Part shown: positions 39,614 through 50,386 of the stretch, piece after piece | How positions within the stretch are numbered: the stretch's first letter is position 1 | Layout of the letters: every line of letters begins with the position of its first letter | Assembly (NCBI RefSeq): GCF_014803385.1 | Contig: NZ_JACYFC010000001.1 | Coordinates: forward strand, 1,052,275-1,116,274 | Direction of reading: 5' to 3' | DNA: 64,000 bases | DNA from: Marinomonas colpomeniae | Lineage (GTDB): Bacteria; Pseudomonadota; Gammaproteobacteria; Pseudomonadales; Marinomonadaceae | Notes under the pieces: model-generated | Seen by the model: only the letters and a program-made list of their open reading frames with translations | Databases searched by the model: none | What the model was told of the DNA's origin: nothing | Position numbers and translations under genes: made by a program

Positions 39614-41031
39614 TTGATAACAAAGTTCAGTACGACATTCCTACTATGCGCCGTATACAAAATATTCATTTCATTGGTATTGGTGGAGTTGGTATGTGTG
39701 GCATTGCTGAAGTGCTTCATAATCAAGGGTATAAGGTTTCTGGATCTGACCTCAATGGTTCTTCTGTTACAGAGCGTTTGGAAGGTCTGGGGATTAAAGT
39801 TTATCTTGGGCATTTGGAAGAAAACGTTTACGACGCGCATGTTATTGTCGTTTCTACTGCTATCAATGAAAAAAACCCAGAAATAATTTGGGGGAAAGAG
39901 CATCGTATACCTATCGTCCGTAGGGCTGAAATGCTAGCTGAATTAATGCGTTACCGACATGGTATTGCGGTTGCTGGTACACACGGAAAAACGACAACGA
40001 CAAGTTTGATGGCTTCTGTTTTAGCTGCAACAGGTGAGGCGCCAACATTTGTAATTGGTGGTCGTCTAACGAGTGCTGGAGCTAACGCTCAATTAGGTAG
40101 TAGTTCGTATCTTGTTGCAGAAGCGGATGAGAGTGATGCATCGTTCCTTCACCTGCAACCTCAAACCGTGATTGTGACAAATATTGATGAAGATCATATG
40201 GACACTTATGGTGGTGATTTTGAAAAGGTAAAGCATACCTTTATTGAATTCATACATAATCTGCCGTTTTATGGTTTGGCTGTGTTGTGTGTTGATGATG
40301 AAAATATTCGAGAGATATTGCCTTCTTTAAGTCGTCCGGTGTTGACTTACGGTATTGAGCAAGAGGCTGATTTTTACGCAACGGATATTGTTCAAACCGG
40401 CCGTTTTTGTGAGTTTTTAGCTCATCGACCTGAAGGAAAGCCATTGAAAATTCGTCTTCCTATGCCAGGGATTCATAATGTCCTGAATGCACTTTCTACT
40501 ATTGCGGTAGCAACGGATTTAGGTGTCGATTCGACCGCGATTCAAGTTGGCTTGATGGGCTTTGAGGGCGTAGGGCGTCGCTTCCAAGAGCAGAAACCTT
40601 TAACCCTTCCAAATGGTTCTGATGTGATGTTTGTTGATGACTATGGTCATCATCCAAGTGAGGTTCTTGCAACTATCAAGGCAATTAGGGCTGGTTGGCC
40701 TGAAAAACGTTTAGTGATGGTGTATCAGCCGCATCGCTATACACGAACGCGTGATTTGTATGAAGATTTTGTACGAGTGTTGTCACAAGTTGATGTATTA
40801 CTTTTATTAGACGTTTATGCAGCAGGTGAAACTCCGATTAATGGTGCTGATAGTCGCTCTTTGTGCGGCAGTATTCGCCAGCGCGGCAATGTTGACCCTA
40901 TTCATGTGGGCAGTGAGACTGACTTGCGGTCTATCTTGAGTAATGTATTGCGTGAAGGTGATTTGTTTATTACTCAAGGGGCGGGTGATATTGGTACTGT
41001 GTCTAAGAACCTATCAGTGAGTGGGGTTTAA
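39610..41031 (+). CDS. murC: UDP-MurNAc:L-alanine ligase MurC
   Basis: MurC begins the peptide stem by adding L-alanine to UDP-MurNAc. The 473-residue ligase shows [38 protein letters not shown] (ATP loop), [30 protein letters not shown] and [15 protein letters not shown]. The start at 39610 overlaps the murG stop. The ddl start lies within or just after its 3' end. Confidence 0.97.
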   Translation: MIDNKVQYDIPTMRRIQNIHFIGIGGVGMCGIAEVLHNQGYKVSGSDLNGSSVTERLEGLGIKVYLGHLEENVYDAHVIVVSTAINEKNPEIIWGKEHRIPIVRRAEMLAELMRYRHGIAVAGTHGKTTTTSLMASVLAATGEAPTFVIGGRLTSAGANAQLGSSSYLVAEADESDASFLHLQPQTVIVTNIDEDHMDTYGGDFEKVKHTFIEFIHNLPFYGLAVLCVDDENIREILPSLSRPVLTYGIEQEADFYATDIVQTGRFCEFLAHRPEGKPLKIRLPMPGIHNVLNALSTIAVATDLGVDSTAIQVGLMGFEGVGRRFQEQKPLTLPNGSDVMFVDDYGHHPSEVLATIKAIRAGWPEKRLVMVYQPHRYTRTRDLYEDFVRVLSQVDVLLLLDVYAAGETPINGADSRSLCGSIRQRGNVDPIHVGSETDLRSILSNVLREGDLFITQGAGDIGTVSKNLSVSGV

Positions 41032-41032
41032 T

Positions 41033-41986
41033 GTGTCGAATACGTTAAAAGAATCTGTAATAGCTGTCATTTATGGCGGTCGTTCTGCTGAACGCGATGT
41101 TTCATTGTTGAGTGGGCCTTTGGTTATAGGTGGCTTGCGTGCGAACGGCTATCAAGTTGTTGAAATCGACTTATACGGGCCGCAGAAAAATTTAAATCCA
41201 GTAACTCAATTACAATCTATTGAATTTGATTTTGCCTTTATTGCGCTCCATGGTGGAGAAGGTGAAGATGGCCGAGTGCAGGCGCTACTGGAGATGCTAG
41301 GTAAGCCTTACACGGGCAGCTCACCATTAGCTTGTGGTTTGGCAATGGATAAAGTTCTAACCAAGCGCTTTTGGCATGGCGTTGGAATACCTACACCTGC
41401 TTATTTGTCTTTTGTTGATCAAGTAAATTCAGCTGTTATTGAAGAGGCCATGTCTTATCCCATGATTGTAAAGCCTTCTAGAGAGGGTTCGACAATAGGT
41501 ATTAATAAAGCAACTAATCGAGCTGAGCTTGATGCTGCCCTTTTAAAAGCGTTGGAATATGACTCCGATATATTGGTGGAGGAGTTTATAGATGGCCCAG
41601 AATTTACAGTTACGATTATTGATGATGTTGCCTACCCTGCAATTGGTTTAAAAGCTTCTCCAGATCATGCGCTTTATGATTATGAAGCGAAATATATTGC
41701 AGATGATACTGAGTATTTGTTGCCGTGCGGCCTAAATGAAGATGATGAAAATGAACTTCAAATGTTAGCCCTTGATGCTTATCGCTCTCTAGGGTGCTCA
41801 GGCTGGGGGAGAGTTGATGTTATGCGTGATCAGTTAGGTGTTTTTTGGGTGTTAGAGGTGAATACTGCACCAGGCATGACATCTCATAGTTTGGTGCCTA
41901 TGGCGGCCAATTATGTCGGTATTGATTATGCTTCATTAGTCGAGAAAATCGCTCAGAATGCTTGGTTAAAAGTAGGGCGTAGGTAA
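41033..41986 (+). CDS. ddl: D-alanine:D-alanine ligase Ddl
   Basis: Ddl makes the D-Ala-D-Ala dipeptide used by MurF. The 317-residue ATP-grasp protein shows VIYGGRSAERDVSLLSG, ALHGGEGEDGRVQALLE, YTGSSPLACGLAMDK, IVKPSREGSTIGI and VLEVNTAPGMTSHSLVP. I start it at GTG 41033 (MSNTLKESVIAV), 6 nt from GGGG. GTG 41021, within murC, would add four residues but lacks a site at good distance. The ATG at 41031 is out of frame. Confidence 0.94.
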   Translation: MSNTLKESVIAVIYGGRSAERDVSLLSGPLVIGGLRANGYQVVEIDLYGPQKNLNPVTQLQSIEFDFAFIALHGGEGEDGRVQALLEMLGKPYTGSSPLACGLAMDKVLTKRFWHGVGIPTPAYLSFVDQVNSAVIEEAMSYPMIVKPSREGSTIGINKATNRAELDAALLKALEYDSDILVEEFIDGPEFTVTIIDDVAYPAIGLKASPDHALYDYEAKYIADDTEYLLPCGLNEDDENELQMLALDAYRSLGCSGWGRVDVMRDQLGVFWVLEVNTAPGMTSHSLVPMAANYVGIDYASLVEKIAQNAWLKVGRR

Positions 41987-41989
41987 TTT

Positions 41990-42670
41990 ATGAGGATGGC
42001 TGCGCTAATCGGAGCGATTCTATTAGTCTTAGTCGCTACTTTTCAAGGAAATGATTCGTTTGATCGCTGGCTTGTTATTAAAAATATCGAGATTAAGGGG
42101 GATCTTAAATACGTAACAAAAGATGAATTGGAGTTGGATTATTCTACATTACTTGGTTTAAACCTTTTTAGTGTTTCGGTTGCTGACATATTAACTATTG
42201 TAGAGTCGTCTGAATGGGTTGAAAGTGCAGAAGTTCGTAAAGTTTGGCCAAATACATTGCAGGTGCTTGTTCATGAGCATACACCTCTAGCATACTGGGG
42301 AGATAGGCAGCTAGTTTCCACTTCGGCGGTTGTTATTGAGCCTAAAAGTGTACCTAAATTGCCGCTTCCTAGACTTTATGGGCCTTATGACTCTAGTGAT
42401 GTTGTGCTTGAACAATTCGGTCTAATTAGCCAAGTGTTGGCATCGTCTTCTTTGCGCATCAATACACTTACTTTAGAAGCAAGAGGGGCATGGAGTATCA
42501 TCTTTACGAATGGTGTTAGGGTTAAGTTGGGTCGAGAGGAGATTTTAGATAGATTACAACGCTTTATAGCGGTGTATAAAAGCGATTTATCGGGTAGAAT
42601 AGAAAAAATTACATCAGTTGACGCGCGCTACCCTCATGGGGTTGCGGTAGGTTGGGAAAAAAATAAATAA
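41990..42670 (+). CDS. ftsQ: Cell division protein FtsQ
   Basis: FtsQ is a bitopic divisome protein whose periplasmic part binds FtsB and FtsL. The 226-residue protein has an N-terminal membrane helix (about 3-18), a POTRA domain (WLVIKNIEIKGDLKYVTKDEL ... VESAEVRKVWPNTLQVLVHEH) and the FtsQ C-terminal domain (VRVKLGREEILDRLQRFIAVY and DARYPHGVAVGW). It lacks a long cytoplasmic N-terminus, making it shorter than E. coli FtsQ (276). ftsA does not overlap; a 76-nt gap follows. Confidence 0.94.
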   Translation: MRMAALIGAILLVLVATFQGNDSFDRWLVIKNIEIKGDLKYVTKDELELDYSTLLGLNLFSVSVADILTIVESSEWVESAEVRKVWPNTLQVLVHEHTPLAYWGDRQLVSTSAVVIEPKSVPKLPLPRLYGPYDSSDVVLEQFGLISQVLASSSLRINTLTLEARGAWSIIFTNGVRVKLGREEILDRLQRFIAVYKSDLSGRIEKITSVDARYPHGVAVGWEKNK

Positions 42671-42718
42671 TGTTGGCCTGTTTGTTGCTTTTATTTAAGT
42701 AACTAAATGAGAATTATT

Positions 42719-42745
42719 ATGCAAAACGCAATACCGGGATGGTGA
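42719..42745 (+). other. Short open frame immediately before ftsA (possible leader or decayed N-terminus)
   Basis: An ATG at 42719, preceded by GAGAA, opens eight codons (MQNAIPGW) and stops with TGA at 42743-42745, one base before the ftsA ATG. It may be a coupling leader, a remnant of a formerly longer FtsA start, or chance. Confidence 0.3.
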
Positions 42746-42746
42746 A

Positions 42747-44018
42747 ATGATAGTCGGTTTGGATGTGGGAACATCAAAAGTTATCTGTTTGGTTGGCGAA
42801 GTGCTGGCTGACGGTAGTTTGGAAATTGTAGGTATTGGCTCTCATAGCTCAAAAGGCATGAAACGCGGTGTTGTTATAAATATTGAATCAACGGTGCAGT
42901 CTATTCAGCGAGCAGTTGAGGAAGCTGAGTTGATGGCAGGTTGTAATATCCATTCTGTCTATGTGAGTGTGGCAGGAAGTCATATTCGCAGTTTAAATTC
43001 TCATGGCATTGTTGCTATTAAAGATGGTGAAGTTCAAAAAGAAGATATTGATCGGGTTATCGACGCAGCACAAGCAGTACCTATATCTTCAGATCAGCGA
43101 GTACTTCACATATTACCACAGGAATACCATATAGACTCTCAAGAAGGGATTAAAGATCCTCTTGGTATGTCTGGTGTTCGACTAGAGGCGAATGTTCATT
43201 TGATTTCTGGTGCTGTTAATGCCGTGATGAATGTCGAAAAATGTATTAAACGGTGTGGGCTCGGTGTTGATGGTGTGATTTTGTCACAGCTTGCTTCTAG
43301 TGAGTCTTCGTTGAGTGAAGATGAAAAAGATTTAGGTGTTTGTCTGGTCGATATTGGAGCTGGTACTTCGGATATAGCGGTTTGGATTGATGGTGCGCTG
43401 CATCATACTGCTGTTGTACCAGTTGCGGGTGATCAGGTGACAAATGATATTTCAATGGCATTACGTACACCTACTCAGCATGCTGAAGAAATTAAAGTTA
43501 AATATGCATGTGCAATGTCTTCAATGGCATCCGCTGATCAGGTTTTACAAGTTCCTAGTGTTGGCGATCGTCAGCCAAGATCTATTACTCGTCATGCCTT
43601 AACTGAGGTTGTTGAGGCAAGATATGAAGAAATTTACAATTTAATTTTAGATGAATTAAGACGCAGTGGATACGCGGAGCGAATCCCTGCAGGCATTGTA
43701 ATTACTGGTGGTACGTCGCTTATGGAGGGTGCTGCAGATTTGGCTGAGAAGATATTTCAGATGCCAATTCGATTATCTATACCAGATTGTACTAAAGGAA
43801 TGTCTGACATTGTCGATAACCCTATATATTCAACAAGTGTTGGATTATTGGCTTATGGTAGTAAAGAGGCTGAAGTAACAGAAATCTCGAAACGGGCGAT
43901 GTCTAAGACGCAAATTAAACGTGAAACGTCAGTTCTGGCACCTAAAGAAATCGGGTCATCCTTCAGTGCAGCGAAGGCTTGGCAAAAATTAAAACACTGG
44001 TTTCAGAGTTATATCTAG
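42747..44018 (+). CDS. ftsA: Cell division protein FtsA
   Basis: FtsA is the actin-like protein that tethers FtsZ to the membrane. The 423-residue protein has IVGLDVGTSKVICLVGE (phosphate 1), the 1C domain, VCLVDIGAGTSDIAVWI (phosphate 2), GIVITGGTSLMEG and a C-terminal amphipathic membrane-targeting helix (AWQKLKHWFQSYI). The start codon at 42747 begins directly at the first strand; relatives usually carry several residues before it. GGGA lies 7 nt upstream. ftsZ follows. Confidence 0.95.
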   Translation: MIVGLDVGTSKVICLVGEVLADGSLEIVGIGSHSSKGMKRGVVINIESTVQSIQRAVEEAELMAGCNIHSVYVSVAGSHIRSLNSHGIVAIKDGEVQKEDIDRVIDAAQAVPISSDQRVLHILPQEYHIDSQEGIKDPLGMSGVRLEANVHLISGAVNAVMNVEKCIKRCGLGVDGVILSQLASSESSLSEDEKDLGVCLVDIGAGTSDIAVWIDGALHHTAVVPVAGDQVTNDISMALRTPTQHAEEIKVKYACAMSSMASADQVLQVPSVGDRQPRSITRHALTEVVEARYEEIYNLILDELRRSGYAERIPAGIVITGGTSLMEGAADLAEKIFQMPIRLSIPDCTKGMSDIVDNPIYSTSVGLLAYGSKEAEVTEISKRAMSKTQIKRETSVLAPKEIGSSFSAAKAWQKLKHWFQSYI

Positions 44019-44057
44019 TCAGAATAGATATTGAATTTATTGAGGAGCGATAAGCCC

Positions 44058-45287
44058 ATGAACGTCTTTGATTTAGCTGAAGATAATTTGTCCGATAATG
44101 CCGTTATTAAAGTGATTGGAGTTGGTGGTGGCGGCGGTAATGCTGTTCGACACATGCTTCAAAACCGATTGGAAGGTGTTGAATTTATTTGCGCAAATAC
44201 AGATTCCAAAGCGCTGATTGGATTTGATACAGGAATTTCATTGCAATTAGGCTCGACCATTACAAAAGGTTTGGGTGCTGGTGCAAACCCTGAAGTTGGA
44301 CGTGATTCAGCTTTAGAGGACCAGGAAAAGATCACGCATCTTTTAACTGGTGCTGACATGGTGTTTATTACAGCGGGAATGGGTGGTGGTACAGGAACTG
44401 GTGCAGCACCTGTTATTGCTAAAGTGGCTCGTGAATTAGGTATATTGACGGTGGCAGTTGTTACTAAACCTTTTCCTTTTGAAGGTCGTCGTCGAGCAAG
44501 AGTTGCTGAAGAAGGTGTTAAAGAATTACGTGAAAATGTCGATTCATTAATTACAGTGCCAAATGAGCGTCTTTTGCCTGTATTAGGAAAAAATATTTCA
44601 TTATTAAAGGCATTTGGTGAAGCGAATAACGTTTTATTTAATGCTGTACAGGGTATTACTGACCTTATTATGCGCCCAGGTTTGATCAACGTTGACTTCG
44701 CAGATGTAAGGACGGTTATGTCTGAAATGGGAATGGCGATGATGGGTACAGGGTCTGCGTCTGGTGATGATAGAGCAAGAGTCGCGGCTGAAGCTGCGAT
44801 ACATAATCCATTGCTAGAGGACATTAATCTCAGAGGTGCGCGTGGCGTACTGGTGAACATTACAGCAAACGAAGAAGTTGGTTTGTCTGAATTCACTGAG
44901 GTTGGTGGCATTATTGAAGAATATGCATCGGAAGATGCTACCGTCGTAATTGGTTGTGCAATTGATCCCAATGTTGGTGATGAAATGCGTGTTACGGTGG
45001 TTGCTACTGGTTTAGAGGGTCGCTCAGCTGTGGAAATGAAATCTGCTGTTGGTGAGTCTGTTGTCTCTCAGCCAGTTATGACAAAGGTAGAGCCTGTTAT
45101 CGAAAGTCGTGAGACTCATGTAATAGAGGCGCAACCTCAGTCGAAATCTTCGCAAACTGCGAAGGTTGAAGTGGTAGAGAAAAGCTTAGATGAGAAGGGC
45201 GATTCTGTTGATTCAGCTTCTGCATCAAGTGGCGATAAATTATCGTATTTGGACATTCCAGCATTTTTGCGTCGTCAAGCTGATTAG
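44058..45287 (+). CDS. ftsZ: Cell division GTPase FtsZ
   Basis: FtsZ is the tubulin-like GTPase of the division ring. The 409-residue protein has [12 protein letters not shown], the tubulin signature [23 protein letters not shown] and [11 protein letters not shown]. After a variable acidic linker comes the C-terminal peptide [12 protein letters not shown] that binds FtsA and ZipA. The ATG at 44058 follows GAGGAG (44042-44047) and gives [10 protein letters not shown]; an in-frame codon 27 nt earlier is not needed. Confidence 0.98.
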   Translation: MNVFDLAEDNLSDNAVIKVIGVGGGGGNAVRHMLQNRLEGVEFICANTDSKALIGFDTGISLQLGSTITKGLGAGANPEVGRDSALEDQEKITHLLTGADMVFITAGMGGGTGTGAAPVIAKVARELGILTVAVVTKPFPFEGRRRARVAEEGVKELRENVDSLITVPNERLLPVLGKNISLLKAFGEANNVLFNAVQGITDLIMRPGLINVDFADVRTVMSEMGMAMMGTGSASGDDRARVAAEAAIHNPLLEDINLRGARGVLVNITANEEVGLSEFTEVGGIIEEYASEDATVVIGCAIDPNVGDEMRVTVVATGLEGRSAVEMKSAVGESVVSQPVMTKVEPVIESRETHVIEAQPQSKSSQTAKVEVVEKSLDEKGDSVDSASASSGDKLSYLDIPAFLRRQAD

Positions 45288-45392
45288 TTTGCGCAAGAAC
45301 TATGCAACATTAGGGTGTTGGATTGTATAAAAAAAGTATTATTGGTACTGTTTTTGATAGAGAGTATCAAGTCATAAAATTGTAGGAATATC

Positions 45393-46310
45393 ATGATACG
45401 CCAACACACACTAAAGAACATTATTCGAGCGACTGGAGTGGGTTTACACTCTGGTGAAAAAGTATATTTGACGCTTAAACCTGCGCCTGTGAATACTGGT
45501 ATTGTATTCGTTCGTACAGATTTAAATCCTGTTGTCGAAATTCATGGCAATGCAAAAGCTGTCGGATCAACGAACTTTGCTACGGCTTTATGTCAGGATG
45601 ATGTTAGGGTCAGTACTGTAGAGCATTTGCTATCTGCTATGGCTGGCTTAGGTGTTGATAATGCCTATGTAGAGGTTAGCGCTAGTGAGATCCCTCTTAT
45701 GGACGGAAGTGCGAGTCCTTTTGTTTTTCTTCTTCAGTCTGCTGGGTTGGAAGCACAAAACGCGCCTAAAAAGTTCATTCGAGTTAAGAAAGCAATTCGT
45801 GTCGATGACGGTGATAAATTTGCTTCTCTTGAGCCACATTCTTGCTTCCGCTTATCGTTTACTATCGATTTTCAACATCCAGCCATTGGTGAAGATGTTC
45901 AAAGTACGTCATTTAACTTTTCTACAACAACATTTGTAAAAGAGATTAGTCGTGCAAGAACATTTGGGTTTATGAAGGACCTTGAGTACTTCAAAAATAA
46001 TAATCTGGCTCGTGGTGCGAACATGGATAATGCCATCGTACTTGACGATTATCGAGTGTTGAATGATGAAGGTTTACGTTACAGAGATGAGCTAGTGCGC
46101 CACAAAGTTTTAGATGCGATTGGTGATTTATATCTTCTAGGTCATAGTTTGATTGGCGAATATAAAGCCTATAAATCGGGTCATTCTTTAAATAATCAAT
46201 TGGTATTGGCGTTACTTGAAAATCAAGACGCTTGGGAATATGTTACTTTTGAAGATGAAGCTCAAACTACACCTGTTACTTATGTAGAGCCTGCTTTTGC
46301 TGGTGCTTAG
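45393..46310 (+). CDS. lpxC: UDP-3-O-acyl-N-acetylglucosamine deacetylase LpxC
   Basis: LpxC performs the committed step of lipid A synthesis, a zinc-dependent deacetylation. The 305-residue protein shows [41 protein letters not shown] (first zinc His), [20 protein letters not shown] and [15 protein letters not shown] (second zinc His and Asp), and [18 protein letters not shown] lies before the ATG. A terminator follows. It is controlled in E. coli by FtsH proteolysis through C-terminal residues. Confidence 0.97.
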   Translation: MIRQHTLKNIIRATGVGLHSGEKVYLTLKPAPVNTGIVFVRTDLNPVVEIHGNAKAVGSTNFATALCQDDVRVSTVEHLLSAMAGLGVDNAYVEVSASEIPLMDGSASPFVFLLQSAGLEAQNAPKKFIRVKKAIRVDDGDKFASLEPHSCFRLSFTIDFQHPAIGEDVQSTSFNFSTTTFVKEISRARTFGFMKDLEYFKNNNLARGANMDNAIVLDDYRVLNDEGLRYRDELVRHKVLDAIGDLYLLGHSLIGEYKAYKSGHSLNNQLVLALLENQDAWEYVTFEDEAQTTPVTYVEPAFAGA

Positions 46311-46341
46311 TAAGTGATTAAATCTTGAGCGTTTTTTTTAA

Positions 46342-46369
46342 AACCAGACATTATGTCTGGTTTTTTTGT
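46342..46369 (+). terminator. Rho-independent terminator after lpxC
   Basis: AACCAGACA and TGTCTGGTT form a 9-bp stem with a 3-nt loop, followed by TTTTTGTA. It marks the end of the dcw-lpxC transcription unit before secA. Confidence 0.85.
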
Positions 46370-46394
46370 ATATAGGTCCTTGATATTTCATGTT

Positions 46395-46424
46395 TTGTCA
46401 CACATTACCGTGATAGACTGTAAT
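46395..46424 (+). promoter_or_regulatory. Likely sigma-70 promoter of secA
   Basis: TTGTCA (46395-46400) and TGTAAT (46419-46424) are spaced 18 nt apart and lie about 30 nt before the secA ATG, just after the lpxC terminator. Confidence 0.45.
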
Positions 46425-46453
46425 TATTACTAATTGGCTACGTTGAGTTCAAG

Positions 46454-49150
46454 ATGTTAGGAACCGTAATTAAAAAGATTGTCGGCACAAAGAATGACCG
46501 AGAAGTTAAGCGATATAAAAAAATTGTTGCGCAAATTAATCAATTCGAAGCATCTCTCGAGATGCTTTCTGATGATGAGCTAGCTGCAAAAACAGGTGCT
46601 TTTCGTGACCGCCTTGCTCAAGGTGAATCATTAAAAGATATTTTGCCTGAGGCCTTTGCTGTCGTTCGTGAAGGTAGTCGTCGTGTGATGGGTATGCGTC
46701 ATTTTGATGTGCAGCTTATTGGTGGCATGGTACTAAATGAAGGCAGAATTGCCGAAATGCGTACGGGTGAAGGTAAAACGTTAGTGGCAACATTAGCTGT
46801 TTATTTGAATGCGTTAACATCAAAAGGAGTTCATGTAATCACGGTAAATGATTATCTAGCTAAGCGTGATGCTAACTGGATGAGACCCCTTTATGAATTT
46901 CTAGATATGAGCGTCGGTATCGCCTTTTCTGGTCAAGATCGTGACGACAAGAAATCAGCTTATTTATGTGATATCACTTACGGAACCAACAACGAGTTTG
47001 GTTTTGATTACTTGCGTGACAATATGGTTTTCCGTTTGGAAGATCGTGTACAACGCGATTTGCATTTTTCTGTTATCGATGAAGTCGATTCTATTTTAAT
47101 TGATGAAGCTAGAACTCCGCTTATTATTTCGGGCGCGGTTGAAGACAGTTCAGAGCAATACCGTAAGATTAATTTACTTGCTCCTCTTTTGGTTAAACAA
47201 GAAGAAGGTGAAAGTGAAGAAGCAACGGGTCATTATACATTTGATGAATCTCAAAGAAGTATTGATTTGACCGAGGAAGGTCATTCTTTTGTTGAGGAAT
47301 GGTTAGTTGAGCAAGGTTTATTAGGTGAGGGTGAGAGCCTTTATGCCGCAGGAAATCTTACTTTGTTACACCATGTGCACGCTTGTTTAAAAGCACATGT
47401 GATTTTCAAAAAAGACATAGATTATGTTATTCAAGGTGACCAAATTGTCATTGTGGATGAGCATACTGGCCGAACTATGGCCGGGCGTCGTTGGTCTGAA
47501 GGTATACATCAAGCTGTAGAGGCAAAAGAAGGTGTGACTATTCAGGCTGAAAGTCAAACTCTAGCCTCAACTACATTTCAAAACTATTTCCGTCTGTATG
47601 ACAAGTTATCTGGAATGACAGGTACGGCAGATACAGAAGCGTTTGAATTTCAGCAAATCTACGGTTTATCCGTTATTGTTATTCCGACTAATCGCCAGGT
47701 TCAGCGTAAAGATTTTAATGACTTGATCTATATGTCTACCGAAGACAAGTTCGAAGCAATCGTGTTGGATATTGAAGACAATGTGAAGCAAGGTAGTCCG
47801 GTGCTAGTGGGTACTGCTTCTATTGAGTATTCTGAATTACTTTCTGATTATCTTGTTAAGAAGAATGTTAAGCATAATGTTCTTAATGCTAAGCAGCATG
47901 AACGTGAAGCTGAGATTGTTGCAGAAGCTGGTCGTCCAGGTGCCGTAACAATTGCTACAAATATGGCAGGTCGTGGTACAGATATTGTATTGGGCGGTAA
48001 TTTGCAGGTTGAGCTAGCTCAACTTGGAGAGTCTGCTAGCCAAGAAGCTATCGATGCTTTAAAACTTGACTGGAAATCACGTAATGAATCTGTTCTAGCC
48101 GCAGGTGGTTTACATATTATTGGTACAGAGCGTCATGAGTCACGCCGAATAGATAATCAACTGCGTGGACGTGCTGGTCGACAAGGTGATGCTGGTTCCT
48201 CTCGTTTCTATTTATCACTAGAAGATAATTTGATGCGTATTTTCATGTCTGATCGCATCAAAAAAATGATGATGGCGCTTGGTATGGAAAAGGGTGAAGC
48301 CATCGAGCATAAGATGGTATCAAATGCTATCGAAAAAGCTCAGCGTAAAGTTGAAGGTCGTAACTTTGATATTCGTAAGCAACTATTAGAATACGATGAT
48401 GTTGCAAATGATCAGCGTCAGGTTATTTATCGCCAACGTTTTGAAATGATGGTGTCTGAAGATCTATCTGAAGCAATTACAGCAATGAGAGTTGAAGTGG
48501 TATCTGATCTTATTGATGAGTTTATACCGCCTCAAAGTATCTTTGATATGTGGGACCTTCAGGGTTTAGAGGATAAGCTTCGTAATGAATTTAGTCTGGA
48601 TCTTCCTGTTTCTAAGTGGGTTGAAGAAGATAAAAAACTTTATGAAGAGCCATTGCGCCAAAAAATTCTAGATAGTTTTGTTAATGATTATAAAGCGAAA
48701 GAAGAAACTGCTGGTGAACAAGCGTTTAGATCCTTTGAGAAGCAGGTTCTTTTACAGGTTCTTGACACTCTTTGGAAAGAGCATCTCCAGACGATGGATA
48801 TGCTTAGGCAGGGGATTCATTTGCGTGGTTATGCTCAAAAAAATCCTAAGCAGGAATATAAGCGTGAAGCATTTGAGTTATTTCAAGGTTTGCTAGAGCA
48901 AATTAAATTTGAAGTTGTTCAAATTATTACTCGAGTTAAAATACAGCCTGCCAATGAAGCTGAAAAAATAGAAGAGGCACGTCGTCAGCAAGAAGAAAAA
49001 ACCACGGTTAATGCTGTTCATAATTCATTGCCTAACTCTTCTGTGGAAAAAAGCGATGATGGTAGCGAACTACCTAAAGTTGGTCGTAATGAGCCTTGTC
49101 CATGTGGTTCAGGTAAGAAATATAAACAATGTCACGGTAGTTTAGTTTAG
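46454..49150 (+). CDS. secA: Protein translocase ATPase SecA
   Basis: SecA drives preproteins through SecYEG by ATP hydrolysis. The 898-residue protein has [17 protein letters not shown] (Walker A), [18 protein letters not shown] (Walker B), the preprotein-binding region, [15 protein letters not shown] and [17 protein letters not shown] of the second ATPase domain, and a C-terminal zinc motif ([15 protein letters not shown]) that contacts SecB. Length and domains match E. coli SecA (901). There is no secM-like gene between lpxC and secA. Confidence 0.98.
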   Translation: MLGTVIKKIVGTKNDREVKRYKKIVAQINQFEASLEMLSDDELAAKTGAFRDRLAQGESLKDILPEAFAVVREGSRRVMGMRHFDVQLIGGMVLNEGRIAEMRTGEGKTLVATLAVYLNALTSKGVHVITVNDYLAKRDANWMRPLYEFLDMSVGIAFSGQDRDDKKSAYLCDITYGTNNEFGFDYLRDNMVFRLEDRVQRDLHFSVIDEVDSILIDEARTPLIISGAVEDSSEQYRKINLLAPLLVKQEEGESEEATGHYTFDESQRSIDLTEEGHSFVEEWLVEQGLLGEGESLYAAGNLTLLHHVHACLKAHVIFKKDIDYVIQGDQIVIVDEHTGRTMAGRRWSEGIHQAVEAKEGVTIQAESQTLASTTFQNYFRLYDKLSGMTGTADTEAFEFQQIYGLSVIVIPTNRQVQRKDFNDLIYMSTEDKFEAIVLDIEDNVKQGSPVLVGTASIEYSELLSDYLVKKNVKHNVLNAKQHEREAEIVAEAGRPGAVTIATNMAGRGTDIVLGGNLQVELAQLGESASQEAIDALKLDWKSRNESVLAAGGLHIIGTERHESRRIDNQLRGRAGRQGDAGSSRFYLSLEDNLMRIFMSDRIKKMMMALGMEKGEAIEHKMVSNAIEKAQRKVEGRNFDIRKQLLEYDDVANDQRQVIYRQRFEMMVSEDLSEAITAMRVEVVSDLIDEFIPPQSIFDMWDLQGLEDKLRNEFSLDLPVSKWVEEDKKLYEEPLRQKILDSFVNDYKAKEETAGEQAFRSFEKQVLLQVLDTLWKEHLQTMDMLRQGIHLRGYAQKNPKQEYKREAFELFQGLLEQIKFEVVQIITRVKIQPANEAEKIEEARRQQEEKTTVNAVHNSLPNSSVEKSDDGSELPKVGRNEPCPCGSGKKYKQCHGSLV

Positions 49151-49165
49151 CTGGAGATTGCTGAA

Positions 49166-50386
49166 ATGGCAGTAGGGTTACATGATTTCCCTCTAATTCC
49201 TGAAATTAAAGGTATTAGAATTGGTGTTGCAGAAGCAGGAATTAAAAAGCCCAACAAAAAAGATGTTGTTATCTTTGAGTTGTGCGAGGGTGCTGTTGTA
49301 GCAGGTGTTTTTACTCAAAATGCTTTTTGTGCGGCCCCGGTGCGTCTTTGTCAGAAACATTTGGCAGCAATGGATGCTCGTTATTTGTTAATCAATACGG
49401 GTAATGCGAATGCTGGGACAGGCAAGTCTGGTGTGGAGAATGCGCTAAAAACTTGTGACGCCTTGTCGTCTCAAGTGGGAGTGAATATCGAGGCTATTTT
49501 ACCTTTTTCTACTGGTGTTATCGGCGAGCCTTTACCTGTTGAAAAAATTATTGCAGCTATTCCGGCAGCATTGGCTAATTTATCTGGTGATAATTGGCGT
49601 TCTGCTGGTTTAGGCATTATGACGACAGATACCTTGCCAAAAGGATCTGTTCGTACTTTTGATTTTGATGGTCGTACTTATTCTATTGCCGGTATATCGA
49701 AAGGTGCTGGCATGATTCGTCCGAATATGGCGACCATGCTTGGTTATGTGTGCAGTGATATATCTATAAGTGTTGATGTTCTTCAGGCTGTTTTGAAGGA
49801 TGTTGTTAATAAAAGTTTTAATCGTATTACGGTTGATAGTGATACTTCGACAAATGATTCTTGTATTGCTGTAGCAACGGGTATGGCTGGGAATAAAATG
49901 GTGACATCGCTTGATGATCCATTGGCTCAGGCTTTCTTGGTTACTTTTACTAAGGTGATGCAAGAATTAGCTCATGCTATTGTTAGGGATGGTGAGGGAG
50001 CGACTAAGTTCGTTACAGTTGAGGTTATTGGTGCTGCAGAAGTAGAAGATTCGACTAAGGTTGCTTTTGAAATAGCTCATTCACCATTAGTTAAGACTGC
50101 GTTATTTGCTTCAGACCCAAATTGGGGGAGAATTCTGGCGGTTGTTGGTCGAGCAGGCGTTGAAAATTTAGATGTAGATTGTGTTCAGCTTCATATTAAT
50201 GGTTTCGAGATTGCTCGTGATGGTTGCCGTTCTCCTGATTACCTTGAGGAGCATGGAGCCGAGGCTATGGCGCCAGAAGAGATTCACATCCTTTTAGATT
50301 TAGGAATGGGGCAGCAATCTGATACTGTTTGGACAACGGATTTCTCTCATGAGTATGTCACTATTAATGCGGATTACCGTACTTAA
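49166..50386 (+). CDS. argJ: Glutamate N-acetyltransferase / amino-acid acetyltransferase ArgJ
   Basis: ArgJ transfers acetyl from N-acetylornithine to glutamate, recycling acetyl groups in arginine synthesis. The 406-residue precursor cleaves itself before the Thr of MATMLGYV (in KGAGMIRPNMATMLGYV) to give two chains. ITVDSDTSTNDSC, VRDGEGATKFVTVEV and SDPNWGRILAVVGRAG are conserved ArgJ motifs. Its stop overlaps the start of the next gene (TAATG), coupling it to the Nudix hydrolase, as found next to secA in many gammaproteobacteria. Confidence 0.96.
   Translation: MAVGLHDFPLIPEIKGIRIGVAEAGIKKPNKKDVVIFELCEGAVVAGVFTQNAFCAAPVRLCQKHLAAMDARYLLINTGNANAGTGKSGVENALKTCDALSSQVGVNIEAILPFSTGVIGEPLPVEKIIAAIPAALANLSGDNWRSAGLGIMTTDTLPKGSVRTFDFDGRTYSIAGISKGAGMIRPNMATMLGYVCSDISISVDVLQAVLKDVVNKSFNRITVDSDTSTNDSCIAVATGMAGNKMVTSLDDPLAQAFLVTFTKVMQELAHAIVRDGEGATKFVTVEVIGAAEVEDSTKVAFEIAHSPLVKTALFASDPNWGRILAVVGRAGVENLDVDCVQLHINGFEIARDGCRSPDYLEEHGAEAMAPEEIHILLDLGMGQQSDTVWTTDFSHEYVTINADYRT

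Noticed and set aside
44159..44971. 270-codon frame antisense to ftsZ
   Set aside because: Long only because of codon bias in ftsZ; no ribosome-binding site and a Ser/Pro/Thr-rich composition typical of antisense shadows.
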